A stretch of 64,000 bases of DNA from Enterobacter cloacae complex sp. ECNIH7 (GCF_002208095.1 NZ_CP017990.1:4092001-4156000); one strand, 5' to 3'. Counted from the first letter of the stretch, positions 1 through 7,761 are shown. Numbers and translations: made by a program. Notes: a model not told the origin generated them from the sequence alone.

Positions 1-726
1 CAAAAGGAGAAAGGAGCCGCCGATCAATCTCGTCAAAACTGGCTAACGTGTTTAGGGAGCCTCTACGAGTTTGCAAAGCGCCGCTACGATGGCATACCAG
101 ACCGCAACCCTTTTCACGGTCATAACCTCGAAGCACGCCGCACGATAGAGAGTTATCAGCCGTTTGAACCTGACCAGATGCAAAAGTTACTTGATGCAGC
201 AGAGCCGGAGATCAGGAACATCATAATCATGGGGCTGTTTTCAGGATGCCGCCTTGATGAACTGGCAAGCCTAAAGAAGTCAGAGATCAAAACGGTGGAA
301 TGTGTACGCTGTTTCTACATTTCGAAATCAAAGACTAAGGCGGGGGTACGGTACGTCCCTATTCATTCCCGGCTATCTGCGATTGTCGATGAATACCTGA
401 ACCACAGTTACGGCGAATACCTGTTCCCACAAGCTAACAAGATTAACAGGAAGGATGGTAAGAAAGGGCCGTACTACTCTCAAAACTTCACCAGGTTGCG
501 TGACAAGGTTTTGCCTACCGCTACAGATCGTCAATGCTTCCACAGCTTGCGCGGGATGTTCATCACATGCTTAGACCGTGCCGGGGTGCAGGAAACAAGA
601 ATAGGCAGTATCACCGGACACACTGAACAGAAAGCGAAAACCGAAGCATTCCGTACCTATTCACAGGGGGCGAGCATGGAAGAGTTAGCAGGGTATGTCG
701 AATTGGTGGACTACCCTGAAATCTAA
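1..726 (+). CDS. Tyrosine site-specific integrase, C-terminal part (5' end outside window)
   Basis: The reading frame is open from base 1 to the stop at 724-726, so the gene continues to the left; 241 residues are visible. The catalytic set of tyrosine recombinases is complete: Arg in GCRLDEL (visible residue 84), HSLRG giving His181 and Arg184, GH His207, and the nucleophile Tyr220 in RTYSQG. A Lys in the SKSKTK hairpin is also present. The first 60 residues fit the end of a core-binding domain. The family integrates and excises phages and genomic islands, often at tRNA genes. It probably belongs to the accessory island ending at tRNA-Gly, although here it lies at the far end from that tRNA. 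No neighbour is close enough to be its operon partner. Confidence 0.9.
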   Translation, partial: QKEKGAADQSRQNWLTCLGSLYEFAKRRYDGIPDRNPFHGHNLEARRTIESYQPFEPDQMQKLLDAAEPEIRNIIIMGLFSGCRLDELASLKKSEIKTVECVRCFYISKSKTKAGVRYVPIHSRLSAIVDEYLNHSYGEYLFPQANKINRKDGKKGPYYSQNFTRLRDKVLPTATDRQCFHSLRGMFITCLDRAGVQETRIGSITGHTEQKAKTEAFRTYSQGASMEELAGYVELVDYPEI

Positions 727-862
727 TTATAGTAACGTTTCAACAAGACCATTATCCTTCCCAGAGTTAGTTAATGAATGTGTATTATTCATTACAACTT
801 TTCATAAAAAAGTTATCATTATTGTATGTTAAAGAAGTTTTGCAAAATGGATTAAAATCAAC

Positions 863-2059
863 ATGATAATTAAACCCAAGATTCGTGGTTTCATCTGCAC
901 AACTACACATCCGGTTGGTTGCCAGGTCAACGTAAACAAACAAATCGAGTACGTCCGCAAAAACGGAAAACTCACTGATGGTCCTGCACGTGTGCTGGTG
1001 ATCGGTGCCTCAACTGGTTATGGGCTTGCATCCAGAATTTCTGCAGCATTTGGCGGTGGTGCTTCCACTATCGGTATCTTCTTTGAAAAACCGGGTACGG
1101 ATACCAAGCCTGGCTCTGCGGGCTGGTATAATTCTGCGGCTTTTGATGAAGCAGCGAAACGTGAAGGTCTTTACTCGAAAAGCATCAACGGCGACGCGTT
1201 CTCCGATGAGTGCCGCGACGAAGTTATCAGCCTCATCAAAGAAGATCTGGGTCAGATTGATTTAGTGGTTTATTCGCTTGCATCTCCGGTAAGAAAGATG
1301 CCAAAAACAGGCGAAATTGTTCGCTCTGCGCTGAAGCCAATCGGTGAGGTTTATACCTCTAAAGCCATTGATACCAACAAAGATCAGATCATTACTGCCA
1401 GTATCGAACCGGCAACCGAAGAAGAAGTGCGTAACACTGTTACCGTGATGGGTGGCGAGGACTGGGAACTGTGGATTGATGCGCTTAATAACGCTGGCGT
1501 TCTGGCTGATGGTGTGAAGACCGTTGCTTACTCCTACATCGGCACGGATTTGACCTGGCCTATTTACTGGCACGGTGCGCTCGGTAAGGCGAAGGAAGAC
1601 CTGGATCGGGCGGCAAACGCGTTACGCAACAAGCTGGCTCCTCTCAACGGTGCTGCAAACGTCGCGGTGTTAAAGTCTGTTGTCACCCAAGCGTCTTCAG
1701 CTATTCCAGTCATGCCGCTTTATATTTCTATCGTGTTCAAGCTCATGAAAGATCGTGGGATCCACGAAGGCTGCATCGAGCAAATTAATCGTCTGATGAC
1801 TACCAGCCTATATGGGGGTAGTGCCAAACTTGATGACGAGCAGCGAATCCGCATGGACGATCTGGAACTTCGGGAAGACGTTCAGCAAGCATGTCGAGAT
1901 CTGTGGCCGACGATCACCAATGAAAATCTGGAGCAGCTAACAGACTACATTGCTTATAAAGAAGAGTTCCTGAAGTTGTTTGGTTTCGGATTTGAAGAGG
2001 TTAACTACGAAGCCGATACCGATACAAACATAGATTTTGATGTGAAAACATTAATCTAA
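863..2059 (+). CDS. fabV: Enoyl-[acyl-carrier-protein] reductase FabV (NADH)
   Basis: FabV performs the last reduction of each fatty-acid elongation cycle, trans-2-enoyl-ACP to acyl-ACP using NADH, in the cytosol. The 398-residue length is normal for the family. A Rossmann motif GASTGYG is at residues 48-54. The enlarged SDR active site Tyr-x8-Lys falls at Tyr235 and Lys244, the positions described for Yersinia FabV. Enteric bacteria normally use FabI; FabV is not inhibited by triclosan, so this copy would be expected to give biocide tolerance (inference). It stands alone with a terminator directly after it. The Shine-Dalgarno sequence before the ATG is weak. Its place in an island beside an integrase suggests acquisition by transfer. 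Confidence 0.95.
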   Translation: MIIKPKIRGFICTTTHPVGCQVNVNKQIEYVRKNGKLTDGPARVLVIGASTGYGLASRISAAFGGGASTIGIFFEKPGTDTKPGSAGWYNSAAFDEAAKREGLYSKSINGDAFSDECRDEVISLIKEDLGQIDLVVYSLASPVRKMPKTGEIVRSALKPIGEVYTSKAIDTNKDQIITASIEPATEEEVRNTVTVMGGEDWELWIDALNNAGVLADGVKTVAYSYIGTDLTWPIYWHGALGKAKEDLDRAANALRNKLAPLNGAANVAVLKSVVTQASSAIPVMPLYISIVFKLMKDRGIHEGCIEQINRLMTTSLYGGSAKLDDEQRIRMDDLELREDVQQACRDLWPTITNENLEQLTDYIAYKEEFLKLFGFGFEEVNYEADTDTNIDFDVKTLI

Positions 2060-2061
2060 GA

Positions 2062-2085
2062 AAAGGGGGCGCAAGCCCCTTATTT
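2062..2085 (+). terminator. Intrinsic terminator after fabV
   Basis: A GGGGC-GCAA-GCCCC hairpin is preceded by an A-rich run and followed by TTATTTCTT, immediately after the fabV stop codon. Confidence 0.7.
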
Positions 2086-2151
2086 CTTAAACTCTGTATA
2101 TAATGTGTTGGTTTTCAGCGTTATCAAATCGGAGTTACTAAAAAATAATAC

Positions 2152-2619
2152 TCATCTTGCTGTACGATTCTTAACAACGACTTCTTTAAGGATACGATTA
2201 TTTATTTTCTCTTTCCACAACCTTTGTTTTTCACTAAGATTTCTTTTCTTCATCGTATCAACAAGGAAATCATACTCTTTATCGTATAAATACCCTTTAT
2301 CATTTGCATACTCAATCAATGCCAAGTTTGGATTGGCATGAATATTTTTCTTAATCCTTTTCAACCCTTCAAACAAAGTTCCAGTTGAAATATTCAAAAA
2401 CCTATTTATACAAACGTTACCGACATACGTGGTATTGCCATTTTTTTTATTTTCAATATAGCAATGCTCTTTGATATCTTGACCACAGGGACAGAAATCC
2501 ATTTCTTCAGAAACTTCTATCGAATGTAGACTCCACTCTGTTTTGGCAACTTCGAAGTTTTTTGAAACAGATAACGACAAAATATGTTCTTTTAGCCTTT
2601 CAAAGTTATGGTTTTCCAT
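2152..2619 (-). CDS. Hypothetical cysteine-containing protein, 155 aa
   Basis: I do not recognise a named family. The ATG at 2619 is chosen because GGAG lies eight bases upstream; a TTG one codon earlier is possible. The N-terminal third has a cysteine/histidine set that could bind zinc: C43-P-C45-G, H52-C53, and C70 in a VCINRF context. The rest is lysine- and asparagine-rich and predicted helical, with no signal peptide or membrane segment. The base composition is markedly AT-rich compared with the core genes, as expected for island cargo. It faces fabV convergently and lies downstream of the 42-aa gene on the same strand. Confidence 0.6.
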   Translation of the reverse strand: MENHNFERLKEHILSLSVSKNFEVAKTEWSLHSIEVSEEMDFCPCGQDIKEHCYIENKKNGNTTYVGNVCINRFLNISTGTLFEGLKRIKKNIHANPNLALIEYANDKGYLYDKEYDFLVDTMKKRNLSEKQRLWKEKINNRILKEVVVKNRTAR

Positions 2620-2673
2620 CAAAAGATCTCCAGAAATAGAAAAAGCGCTACTAATGAGCGCTTTGAGATGTTT

Positions 2674-2802
2674 TTACTTTTTCCCTTTTTTAGGGGGGAT
2701 TTTTACAGTTTCCGTAACAGTTGTCCCTGGACGTTTCTTAGCCTCTTCCGGCTTTACAAACTGACCAGTACCCGCATCACGAACTACCTTTTGTTTAGGC
2801 AT
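2674..2802 (-). CDS. Small basic conserved protein, 42 aa
   Basis: A 42-residue reading frame begins MPKQKVVRDAGTGQFVKP and is followed by a TTVTETV segment and a lysine-rich tail. A good ribosome site (GAGGTG) precedes the ATG. From memory, small proteins with a VRDAGTGxFV...TTVTET pattern are common and mostly uncharacterised in proteobacteria, which supports it as a real gene. It has no membrane segment and is strongly basic. It lies about 50 bases upstream of the 155-aa gene on the same strand and may share its transcript. Its function is unknown. Confidence 0.6.
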   Translation of the reverse strand: MPKQKVVRDAGTGQFVKPEEAKKRPGTTVTETVKIPPKKGKK

Positions 2803-3102
2803 GAAAACACCTCATCTTAAATGAAGGATAGAACTACTTAACCTTTTTAATAGTAGGTAATAAGCGAAGCGGCGTCAAAGAAAAAACAAAACATCTACAC
2901 AACATTAAAAAACATCATACAACATATAGCAAAAAAAGTAATATCTACCGTCATCCCCCAGTTGATGACCGTCCCCCCACTCAGTCACAGCCCTCAAATA
3001 TTTTCGGCAGTGACGAGGCGGTCTTTATAATAGACCGTGAAGATTGCATAGATGCGATTGTTAATGCTAAACAAAAGATCATTCATGGCACTGAGGCTGA
3101 AT

Positions 3103-3516
3103 ATGGAATCACGATACACTCTGGTTGATGCAGTGCCACCCGCAGAGGACTTTTGCCGCTTGCGCATCATATCCGGTTTAACCCCCCGCCCTCTTGAGGC
3201 CGCAAAACAAGCCCTCCCAAGAAGCTGTCATGGCGTATATATTGAATATTCTGATCTTATTGTCGACATGGGGCGGATTGTCGGAGATGGAGCGCTCAAC
3301 TTCGAAATCGTAGATGTTGCAGTCGATCCAGAACATCAAGGTAAAGGGCTGGGCCGGAAAGTCATGGAGGCATTAATGTCCTGGCTCGGGCAACAAGCAC
3401 CAGTTGGAGCATACATTACCTTGATCGCAGATGTTCCAGAGCTATATGAAAAATTCGGTTTTAAAACCGTCCGTCCTGAAAGCGAAGGGATGGCGCTCAT
3501 TTGGGGATCGCATTAA
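3103..3516 (+). CDS. GNAT-family N-acetyltransferase, 137 aa
   Basis: This is a single-domain GNAT protein that transfers acetyl from acetyl-CoA to an unknown amine. The acetyl-CoA pyrophosphate loop is seen as HQGKGLGRKVM (residues 78-88), after the typical strand DVAVDP. A C-terminal LYEKFGF segment matches motif B of the family. I chose the ATG at 3103, which follows a GAGG-containing leader; an in-frame start at 3052 would add 17 unconserved-looking residues. The stop codon overlaps the next start (TAATG), so the two genes are very likely translationally coupled. The substrate cannot be read from the sequence. Confidence 0.8.
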   Translation: MESRYTLVDAVPPAEDFCRLRIISGLTPRPLEAAKQALPRSCHGVYIEYSDLIVDMGRIVGDGALNFEIVDVAVDPEHQGKGLGRKVMEALMSWLGQQAPVGAYITLIADVPELYEKFGFKTVRPESEGMALIWGSH

Positions 3517-3869
3517 TGGAACGAATCATCGAAATATTGCAATACACATTACGCAAAGGCACCGGAGTCACTTTTCACAATATCATGCGGGAAATCAGCA
3601 TTCCCCTACACCAGCGCCACGGGATCGAGGTTATTTCGTTCGGACACTCCATGCATAACCCGGATTGCTACTATTTGATACGCGCTTTTGATAGCCATGA
3701 GAACATGGTTGTTGTCCTTGATGCTTTTTATGCAAGCACTGACTGGCGCAGCGGCCCACGCGAAGACATCATCAGCTGTATAGAAAGCAGCCAAAAAACA
3801 GTGGTAAGCATGCCGTCTGGAAGTATGGAAGAGTTAGATAGGTATGTGGCGATGGTAAATGCCCAGTAA
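3516..3869 (+). CDS. NIPSNAP-like alpha/beta-barrel protein, 117 aa
   Basis: The protein starts MERIIEILQYTLRKGTG and has FHNIM, ISIPLHQRHGIEV and YYLIRAFDS segments typical of the NIPSNAP/dimeric alpha-beta-barrel superfamily, whose members include monooxygenase-like enzymes and proteins without known activity. The ATG overlaps the acetyltransferase stop by one base. There is no signal peptide. The tight coupling with the GNAT gene suggests that the two act on the same compound, perhaps in self-protection or catabolism (inference). The family call is from remembered sequence patterns, and no catalytic residue can be assigned. Confidence 0.65.
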   Translation: MERIIEILQYTLRKGTGVTFHNIMREISIPLHQRHGIEVISFGHSMHNPDCYYLIRAFDSHENMVVVLDAFYASTDWRSGPREDIISCIESSQKTVVSMPSGSMEELDRYVAMVNAQ

Positions 3870-4071
3870 ATTCGCTTCTGCTGCCGGACAAACTTTAAAA
3901 CTCATCAAAACTACACCTTCACCGCTTACACAACATGATACTTTCCGCCATACCAGCGAAAAAGAATGGAGACAGTTGCAGCTAAGGCACGCGATAATCC
4001 GCGCTCAAGCGAAAAAACTAAACAGCGTGCAGCAACGGTGTTAGCTCAATCTACAAACTAAAAAAACGAGA

Positions 4072-4091
4072 AAAGGGGCATTAGCCCCTTT
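4072..4091. terminator. Bidirectional terminator
   Basis: Perfect 8-bp arms AAAGGGGC and GCCCCTTT enclose the loop ATTA, with an A-run on one side and a T-run on the other. It lies between the GNAT/NIPSNAP pair and the oppositely oriented helicase operon and can end both transcripts. Confidence 0.75.
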
Positions 4092-4109
4092 GCTGTATCA
4101 ATCACCACA

Positions 4110-4220
4110 TCAAACATCCCGAGATTCAGTTTTGCGTTCTGTTTTTCTACGTTTTTCAAAGGTGCGGATTGCATCCCAGATAAACAGGAACAGCAGATAC
4201 CAGTAAAGCGCGATAATCAT
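4110..4220 (-). CDS. Small single-pass membrane peptide, 36 aa
   Basis: The frame begins with an ATG that overlaps the helicase stop codon by four bases (ATGA), the usual arrangement for coupled translation. Residues 1-16 (MIIALYWYLLFLFIWD) are hydrophobic and long enough for a short membrane helix. They are followed by a strongly basic tail rich in Arg, Lys and Glu (RTFEKRRKTERKTESRDV). The basic C-terminus suggests that this end stays in the cytoplasm. I do not recognise a family. Its position as last gene of the helicase operon, just before the terminator, is the best argument that it is expressed. Confidence 0.5.
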   Translation of the reverse strand: MIIALYWYLLFLFIWDAIRTFEKRRKTERKTESRDV

Positions 4221-5677
4221 ACGTAAGCGCCCTGGTTCCAGTAGGTTGCGACTGTCCTCACAGACACCGCCATCACTTCAGCAGCCTTTTTCTGAGTTAG
4301 CCCTTGCGCCTTGTATTCCAGCACCTTCAAGCGTGTTTCTTCCTGCTTGCCAGCTTTCTTGATCCCAAGGCATTCGATGGTTGAGCCAGGGAAGTAATGG
4401 GTTTTGAGGTATTCCGCTGCCGCCATGTCGGGAACGACAAAGACGAGAGGGTGATCGGTATCAGTGTTGCGAATGGATGTTCGGCTAAGAAACTGGTAGC
4501 ACCGTTCAAGATACATTGCCTGGCGCTTCTTCTTCATCACCGTTTCAAAATCCCAACCGATACGTTTGCAATAGTCAGCCCATCTCTTACGATCTTTATC
4601 GCCCAGATTTGCACATCCGAGGAACACAGCACTGTGAACATCCTGGTAGCTGTTCATTCCGTAGCTGGACATCGAAACAGCTTCACCTCCCATGCGATCA
4701 CCGAGCTCAGCGAGTCCAATAGTTTGGAAGTCACAGATGGGTTTATCGTTGTTAGTTGCGAAGATAAAATCCTTCCCAACAATCTGATTTATCTCTTTCA
4801 GATGACTGTTAAAAACATTAGCCAGCTCTGACTGCCCCGCTCTTTTGACATCTTCTGAGAGGACAACCACAATCTTGATAGGCACGTTCTTATGCTTGCG
4901 TCTCTCGGGTTCTGGCTGAAGGTGTTCCCCGGCTTCCTGTACTGCGATTTGAGCAACGTTCTCAGCCATCCATACAAACCCACTGCGATCTACACCAGCG
5001 CCAAGCACAGTGAAGCTCTTCGCCCACGTTGCGGCCTTCAGTATCGGGTTATAAGTGTATGCAAAGAAGCTGTATGAAGAATCACACTCGGTATGCATCA
5101 CACCACCACCGTCGAGCGCCACGTAAAGCACTTTCTTCAGGCTGTCGCTGTTAGCGTGCTTCTCATGGTAATACTGGTACAGCTTGTCGTAGTGCTCATC
5201 ACGCAAATAGAGCAACCCGTTTCGCTCTTCCAGCCATGCCAGGAATGGGAAGTTTTCTGCCGTTCTGTCCGCATGTCGGATCTTCGCTTCAGCCCCAAAC
5301 CAACCATCAGGGATCTCGTCAATCATCACGTTGTGTTCTGCCAGTAGAGAGCGCATCTCAGGATTGAACGTAGCGAGGTGGCAGTAGTTGGTGAAACATT
5401 CGTGGGTGGTTATCACCACATTCGTTTGGAAGCTGTTCGCCAGAGTACTTTTCAGGTTGAGAGTCGCACCTTCAACGCAAATGTGATGATTTGGGATTCT
5501 CAAACGATTTAGTTCTTGCTTGAACTGCTCGGCTAAAGCGTGGGTTGGTACTACGATTAAGAACTTTTCTGGGACAGCTTCTCGATTGAAGTCGTAAATG
5601 TGTTCTTTCAAACGGTGGCTCTTTCCTGAGCCGCAAATCGCATTAACGAAGTTTACTACTGGTTTCTTTTCGGTCAT
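4217..5677 (-). CDS. DEAD/DEAH helicase-like ATPase with C-terminal helix-turn-helix, 486 aa
   Basis: Residues 14-20 (ICGSGKS) form a Walker A loop and IVVPTHALAEQF (41-52) resembles helicase motif Ia. TTHE (90-93) follows, and MIDEIPD (118-124) gives a DE-type Walker B. A late QFLSRTSIRN stretch resembles motif VI, which carries the arginine finger in superfamily 2. The last 35 residues (LTQKKAAEVMAVSVRT region) look like a helix-turn-helix, so the protein probably binds DNA at a specific site. It overlaps the upstream ribbon-helix-helix gene by 35 bases and the downstream membrane peptide by four. A role in replication or mobilisation of the island, or in defence, is possible. No named family is claimed. 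Confidence 0.7.
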   Translation of the reverse strand: MTEKKPVVNFVNAICGSGKSHRLKEHIYDFNREAVPEKFLIVVPTHALAEQFKQELNRLRIPNHHICVEGATLNLKSTLANSFQTNVVITTHECFTNYCHLATFNPEMRSLLAEHNVMIDEIPDGWFGAEAKIRHADRTAENFPFLAWLEERNGLLYLRDEHYDKLYQYYHEKHANSDSLKKVLYVALDGGGVMHTECDSSYSFFAYTYNPILKAATWAKSFTVLGAGVDRSGFVWMAENVAQIAVQEAGEHLQPEPERRKHKNVPIKIVVVLSEDVKRAGQSELANVFNSHLKEINQIVGKDFIFATNNDKPICDFQTIGLAELGDRMGGEAVSMSSYGMNSYQDVHSAVFLGCANLGDKDRKRWADYCKRIGWDFETVMKKKRQAMYLERCYQFLSRTSIRNTDTDHPLVFVVPDMAAAEYLKTHYFPGSTIECLGIKKAGKQEETRLKVLEYKAQGLTQKKAAEVMAVSVRTVATYWNQGAYV

Positions 5678-5801
5678 TCGGTTCCTCTCGGTTTAGGACT
5701 GCTGTTATTAACTCACTCACCAGCGCGGCGGCTGATTTGTCTTCACGGTTGGCACGTTCAATCAGCGCCTTGTGGATGTCATCAGTGAATCGGATATTCA
5801 T
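5643..5801 (-). CDS. Ribbon-helix-helix DNA-binding protein, 52 aa
   Basis: The sequence MNIRFTDDIHKALIERANRE begins with the short beta strand typical of Arc/MetJ/CopG proteins and continues with two predicted helices ending near EL at residues 30-31. Such proteins bind operators as dimers and often autoregulate. The start ATG overlaps the TGA of the preceding 58-aa gene (ATGA), and the 3' end runs 35 bases into the helicase gene. It probably represses this operon (inference). The tail after residue 38 is charged and likely disordered. Confidence 0.65.
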   Translation of the reverse strand: MNIRFTDDIHKALIERANREDKSAAALVSELITAVLNREEPNDRKETSSKLR

Positions 5802-5974
5802 TTTGTTTTTTCCTTTCGGTATTCATCAAATCGAGCGAGTGCATCAGCAAACAGTTTTTCACGTTCCGCGTATTTGCGTTTTCTGGCTACGTTCATAGAT
5901 GCATATATCACTTCACGAGTGACTTCGCCATTGACCAGTTCATTAAAAACCTGGTCACTACTAAAATATTTCAA
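5798..5974 (-). CDS. Small charged protein heading the helicase operon, 58 aa
   Basis: A perfect AGGAGG lies nine bases before a TTG at 5974, which I take as the start; an in-frame GTG at 6046 gives an 82-aa alternative without a comparable ribosome site. The product begins KYFSSDQVFNELVNGEV after the initiator and ends in a highly charged helical stretch (ARKRKYAEREKLFADALARF). It has no cysteines, signal or membrane segment. It overlaps the ribbon-helix-helix gene by four bases. I do not recognise it. Its composition and position would suit a small accessory or DNA-associated protein. Confidence 0.5.
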   Translation of the reverse strand: MKYFSSDQVFNELVNGEVTREVIYASMNVARKRKYAEREKLFADALARFDEYRKEKTK

Positions 5975-6064
5975 AGCAATGTTCCTCCTGCTTAGCAACT
6001 CATCGGGAATGAGTATTGTGTTCCAGACATGACAAAACCCCCACACCGTTTACCCGGAGGAGGC

Positions 6065-6124
6065 ATGAAGATAAAGTCATTAGAGTGGGCATTTGTTAGA
6101 GAAGTGAAGATATCCCTCACTTAA
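6065..6124 (+). CDS. Possible 19-aa leader or micropeptide ORF
   Basis: A start codon preceded by GGAGGAGG at ideal spacing opens a 19-codon frame (MKIKSLEWAFVREVKISLT). It is divergent from the helicase operon and no gene follows in the next 900 bases. The ribosome site is its only support, and purine-rich runs can arise by chance. Confidence 0.2.
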   Translation: MKIKSLEWAFVREVKISLT

Positions 6125-7013
6125 TACCACCTTACCATGAAACGAACGTTTTGTCAAGTTATTTATTAACTTTCAACAAGATACTATCAAGGATCGTATG
6201 GTCACGTTGCTCTCCCACATACATCATGGATGTCCGGTAGCTTCACTGACTCGGATACCATCTTATCTATATTATTAACAATGAAATTTCCGGCTTAATA
6301 TGCAAGTAAGCCGCTCTTATGGCTACGCCATTTGCACAAGTAACCTGATACAGAGGATGCAGAAAAGTCTAAAGGTACTTTAGAGTTATTTGCATCTTCG
6401 GTAAAAATGGAGGCTTACAATGAAACACTGAAAGTGTGTAATGGTGCATAAACTCATTTTCACAAGAGTAACTTGCACAATGGATTCATGGACGAGGTGT
6501 ACGAGTACATAACACAGGAAATAATCAATATTTACTATTTAAATAGTAGTTAATGGTTTTTTAGGTATTAATGTTCGTTATGTGAGTACTGCGAGCATAG
6601 CAGATTTTCTTTACAGGAAAATAGCTTCTGAGTAATAACATCAGGTACAAAGGTTACTTTCCTGTAATCGATATCTTCCATGCTCCGCATTACATGCTAC
6701 TCATGCAGCATACCTTTCATGGTCGCAGTGCTCCGCATGAAACAACACTCCAGAAAGCCGGAAAACTCCTCATGACTAACAGGATGTAAATAACCGATAA
6801 ACAACCACATTTGATAGATGTAACCTATCATAATTCCTCCCTTATTATTCATTTTCTAACGCCTTTACGAAACTTTTATCCTTCCATCAACTTTCAACAA
6901 AGCCTTATTCTATGCGGCTTACAGCTAAATCAATGACGAATCATTAAGTGCTAATACTAAGCAACCGTTCTTTCTTGCGATGTTAAAATAACCAGCGATT
7001 TTTATACCCACTT
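6125..7013. other. Gene-free AT-rich stretch with several perfect inverted repeats
   Basis: No convincing protein gene is seen on either strand. Perfect inverted repeats occur at 6368-6384 (7-bp arms TCTAAAG/CTTTAGA), 6425-6437 (ACACT/AGTGT) and 6611-6667 (10-bp arms TTACAGGAAA/TTTCCTGTAA), with a continuous 16-bp palindrome at 6533-6548. A 10-bp direct repeat TGCTCCGCAT lies at 6681-6690 and 6729-6738. The 12-mer AACTTTCAACAA stands near both ends (6168-6179 and 6889-6900). The stretch could hold a structured RNA, a transfer or replication origin, or decayed genes; the sequence does not decide. Confidence 0.5.
6533..6548. repeat. 16-bp perfect palindrome
   Basis: TACTATTTAAATAGTA is fully self-complementary, with no spacer. 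This is the form of a dimeric regulator site or a cruciform-prone element. No gene starts close enough to assign it. Confidence 0.4.
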
Positions 7014-7220
7014 TTACTCTGAACTACTGGTATTGAAAGTCTTTGCATACGGGCACTGCCCTTTAGTGACGTAGGTGAAAACATACTGGCTGTTCTCATA
7101 GGTGCAAAGCGTCTTACCATTCTCCGTTTTTTCCTGCTGCGGATCTGTCATTGTGATTTGTCCTGCCATCACCAACTGTGAAATCAGTAGTCCCGATATC
7201 ACCAATATTGATTTCTTCAT
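7014..7220 (-). CDS. Small secreted protein with two cysteines, 68 aa
   Basis: The first 19-20 residues (MKKSILVISGLLISQLVMA) form a classic Sec signal peptide with an LVMA-G cleavage site. The mature part is about 48 residues with Cys39 and Cys56, which could form one disulfide in the periplasm. I prefer the ATG at 7220 because GGAGTGAGG lies just upstream; a GTG three codons earlier is possible. There is no lipobox and no recognised domain. It is divergent from the other small secreted gene at 7406, from which it is separated by about 185 bases. Confidence 0.6.
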   Translation of the reverse strand: MKKSILVISGLLISQLVMAGQITMTDPQQEKTENGKTLCTYENSQYVFTYVTKGQCPYAKTFNTSSSE

Positions 7221-7405
7221 AAGCCTCACTCCAGTTGACTGTTATCGCCGAATGTCACAGTGCTCAGTATTTGTACAATAGCATTGTATCACCCACATCG
7301 ATCGATTTTACTGATCTATAAGATCGATTTAATTAATGAAAGTGGTAAGATAAGGTAATGCGCTAACAGCGCCTTGTCACCAAATCAAACAAGAAAAGGA
7401 AGACC

Positions 7406-7756
7406 ATGAAAAGATTGATTCTCACGTCACTGATCGTTCTCCCCTTCGCCTCAAGTGCAACCACATTCACCTGTAAGGCGATCCAGGAAGGGCAGATCGA
7501 TTCTGGTAGCCAAAAATCTTCAGTCGAAACTCGCCTTGATGTGCAGGACAAAAGTATGAAGGTGAACATGGGTGGTAAAACCTGGCGACTCGGTTTCTTG
7601 GGTGAGAAAAGTATTGCGAAGATGTACGCCACGCCAGACGGAGGGATTGCCGTCACATACATCGACAATGGGAGTGAGCCTATTTTCGTTATGCGCCCCA
7701 CAAACAATGATGGACAGACTGCTGTCTACACGCTCAGCCTGTGCTCTGAGATGTAA
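7406..7756 (+). CDS. Putative periplasmic protein, 116 aa
   Basis: An AAGGAAG ribosome site precedes an ATG that opens with a Sec signal peptide (MKRLILTSLIVLPFASSA), probably cut before Thr19 or Thr20. Two cysteines, Cys23 near the mature N-terminus and Cys113 near the C-terminus, could pair. The middle is rich in beta-forming residues, for example KVNMGGKTWRLGF and IAVTYIDNG, which suggests a small beta-sheet fold. I do not recognise a family. It is followed by an inverted repeat. The general features resemble immunity or envelope-stress proteins, but nothing specific supports that. Confidence 0.6.
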   Translation: MKRLILTSLIVLPFASSATTFTCKAIQEGQIDSGSQKSSVETRLDVQDKSMKVNMGGKTWRLGFLGEKSIAKMYATPDGGIAVTYIDNGSEPIFVMRPTNNDGQTAVYTLSLCSEM

Positions 7757-7761
7757 ACAAA

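Noticed and set aside
3859..4044. 61-codon frame after the NIPSNAP-like gene
   Set aside because: It overlaps the previous gene by 11 bases, lacks a ribosome site and has unpatterned basic content.
7363..7707. 114-codon minus-strand frame opposite the 116-aa secreted protein
   Set aside because: It is fully antisense to a gene that has a good ribosome site and signal peptide.
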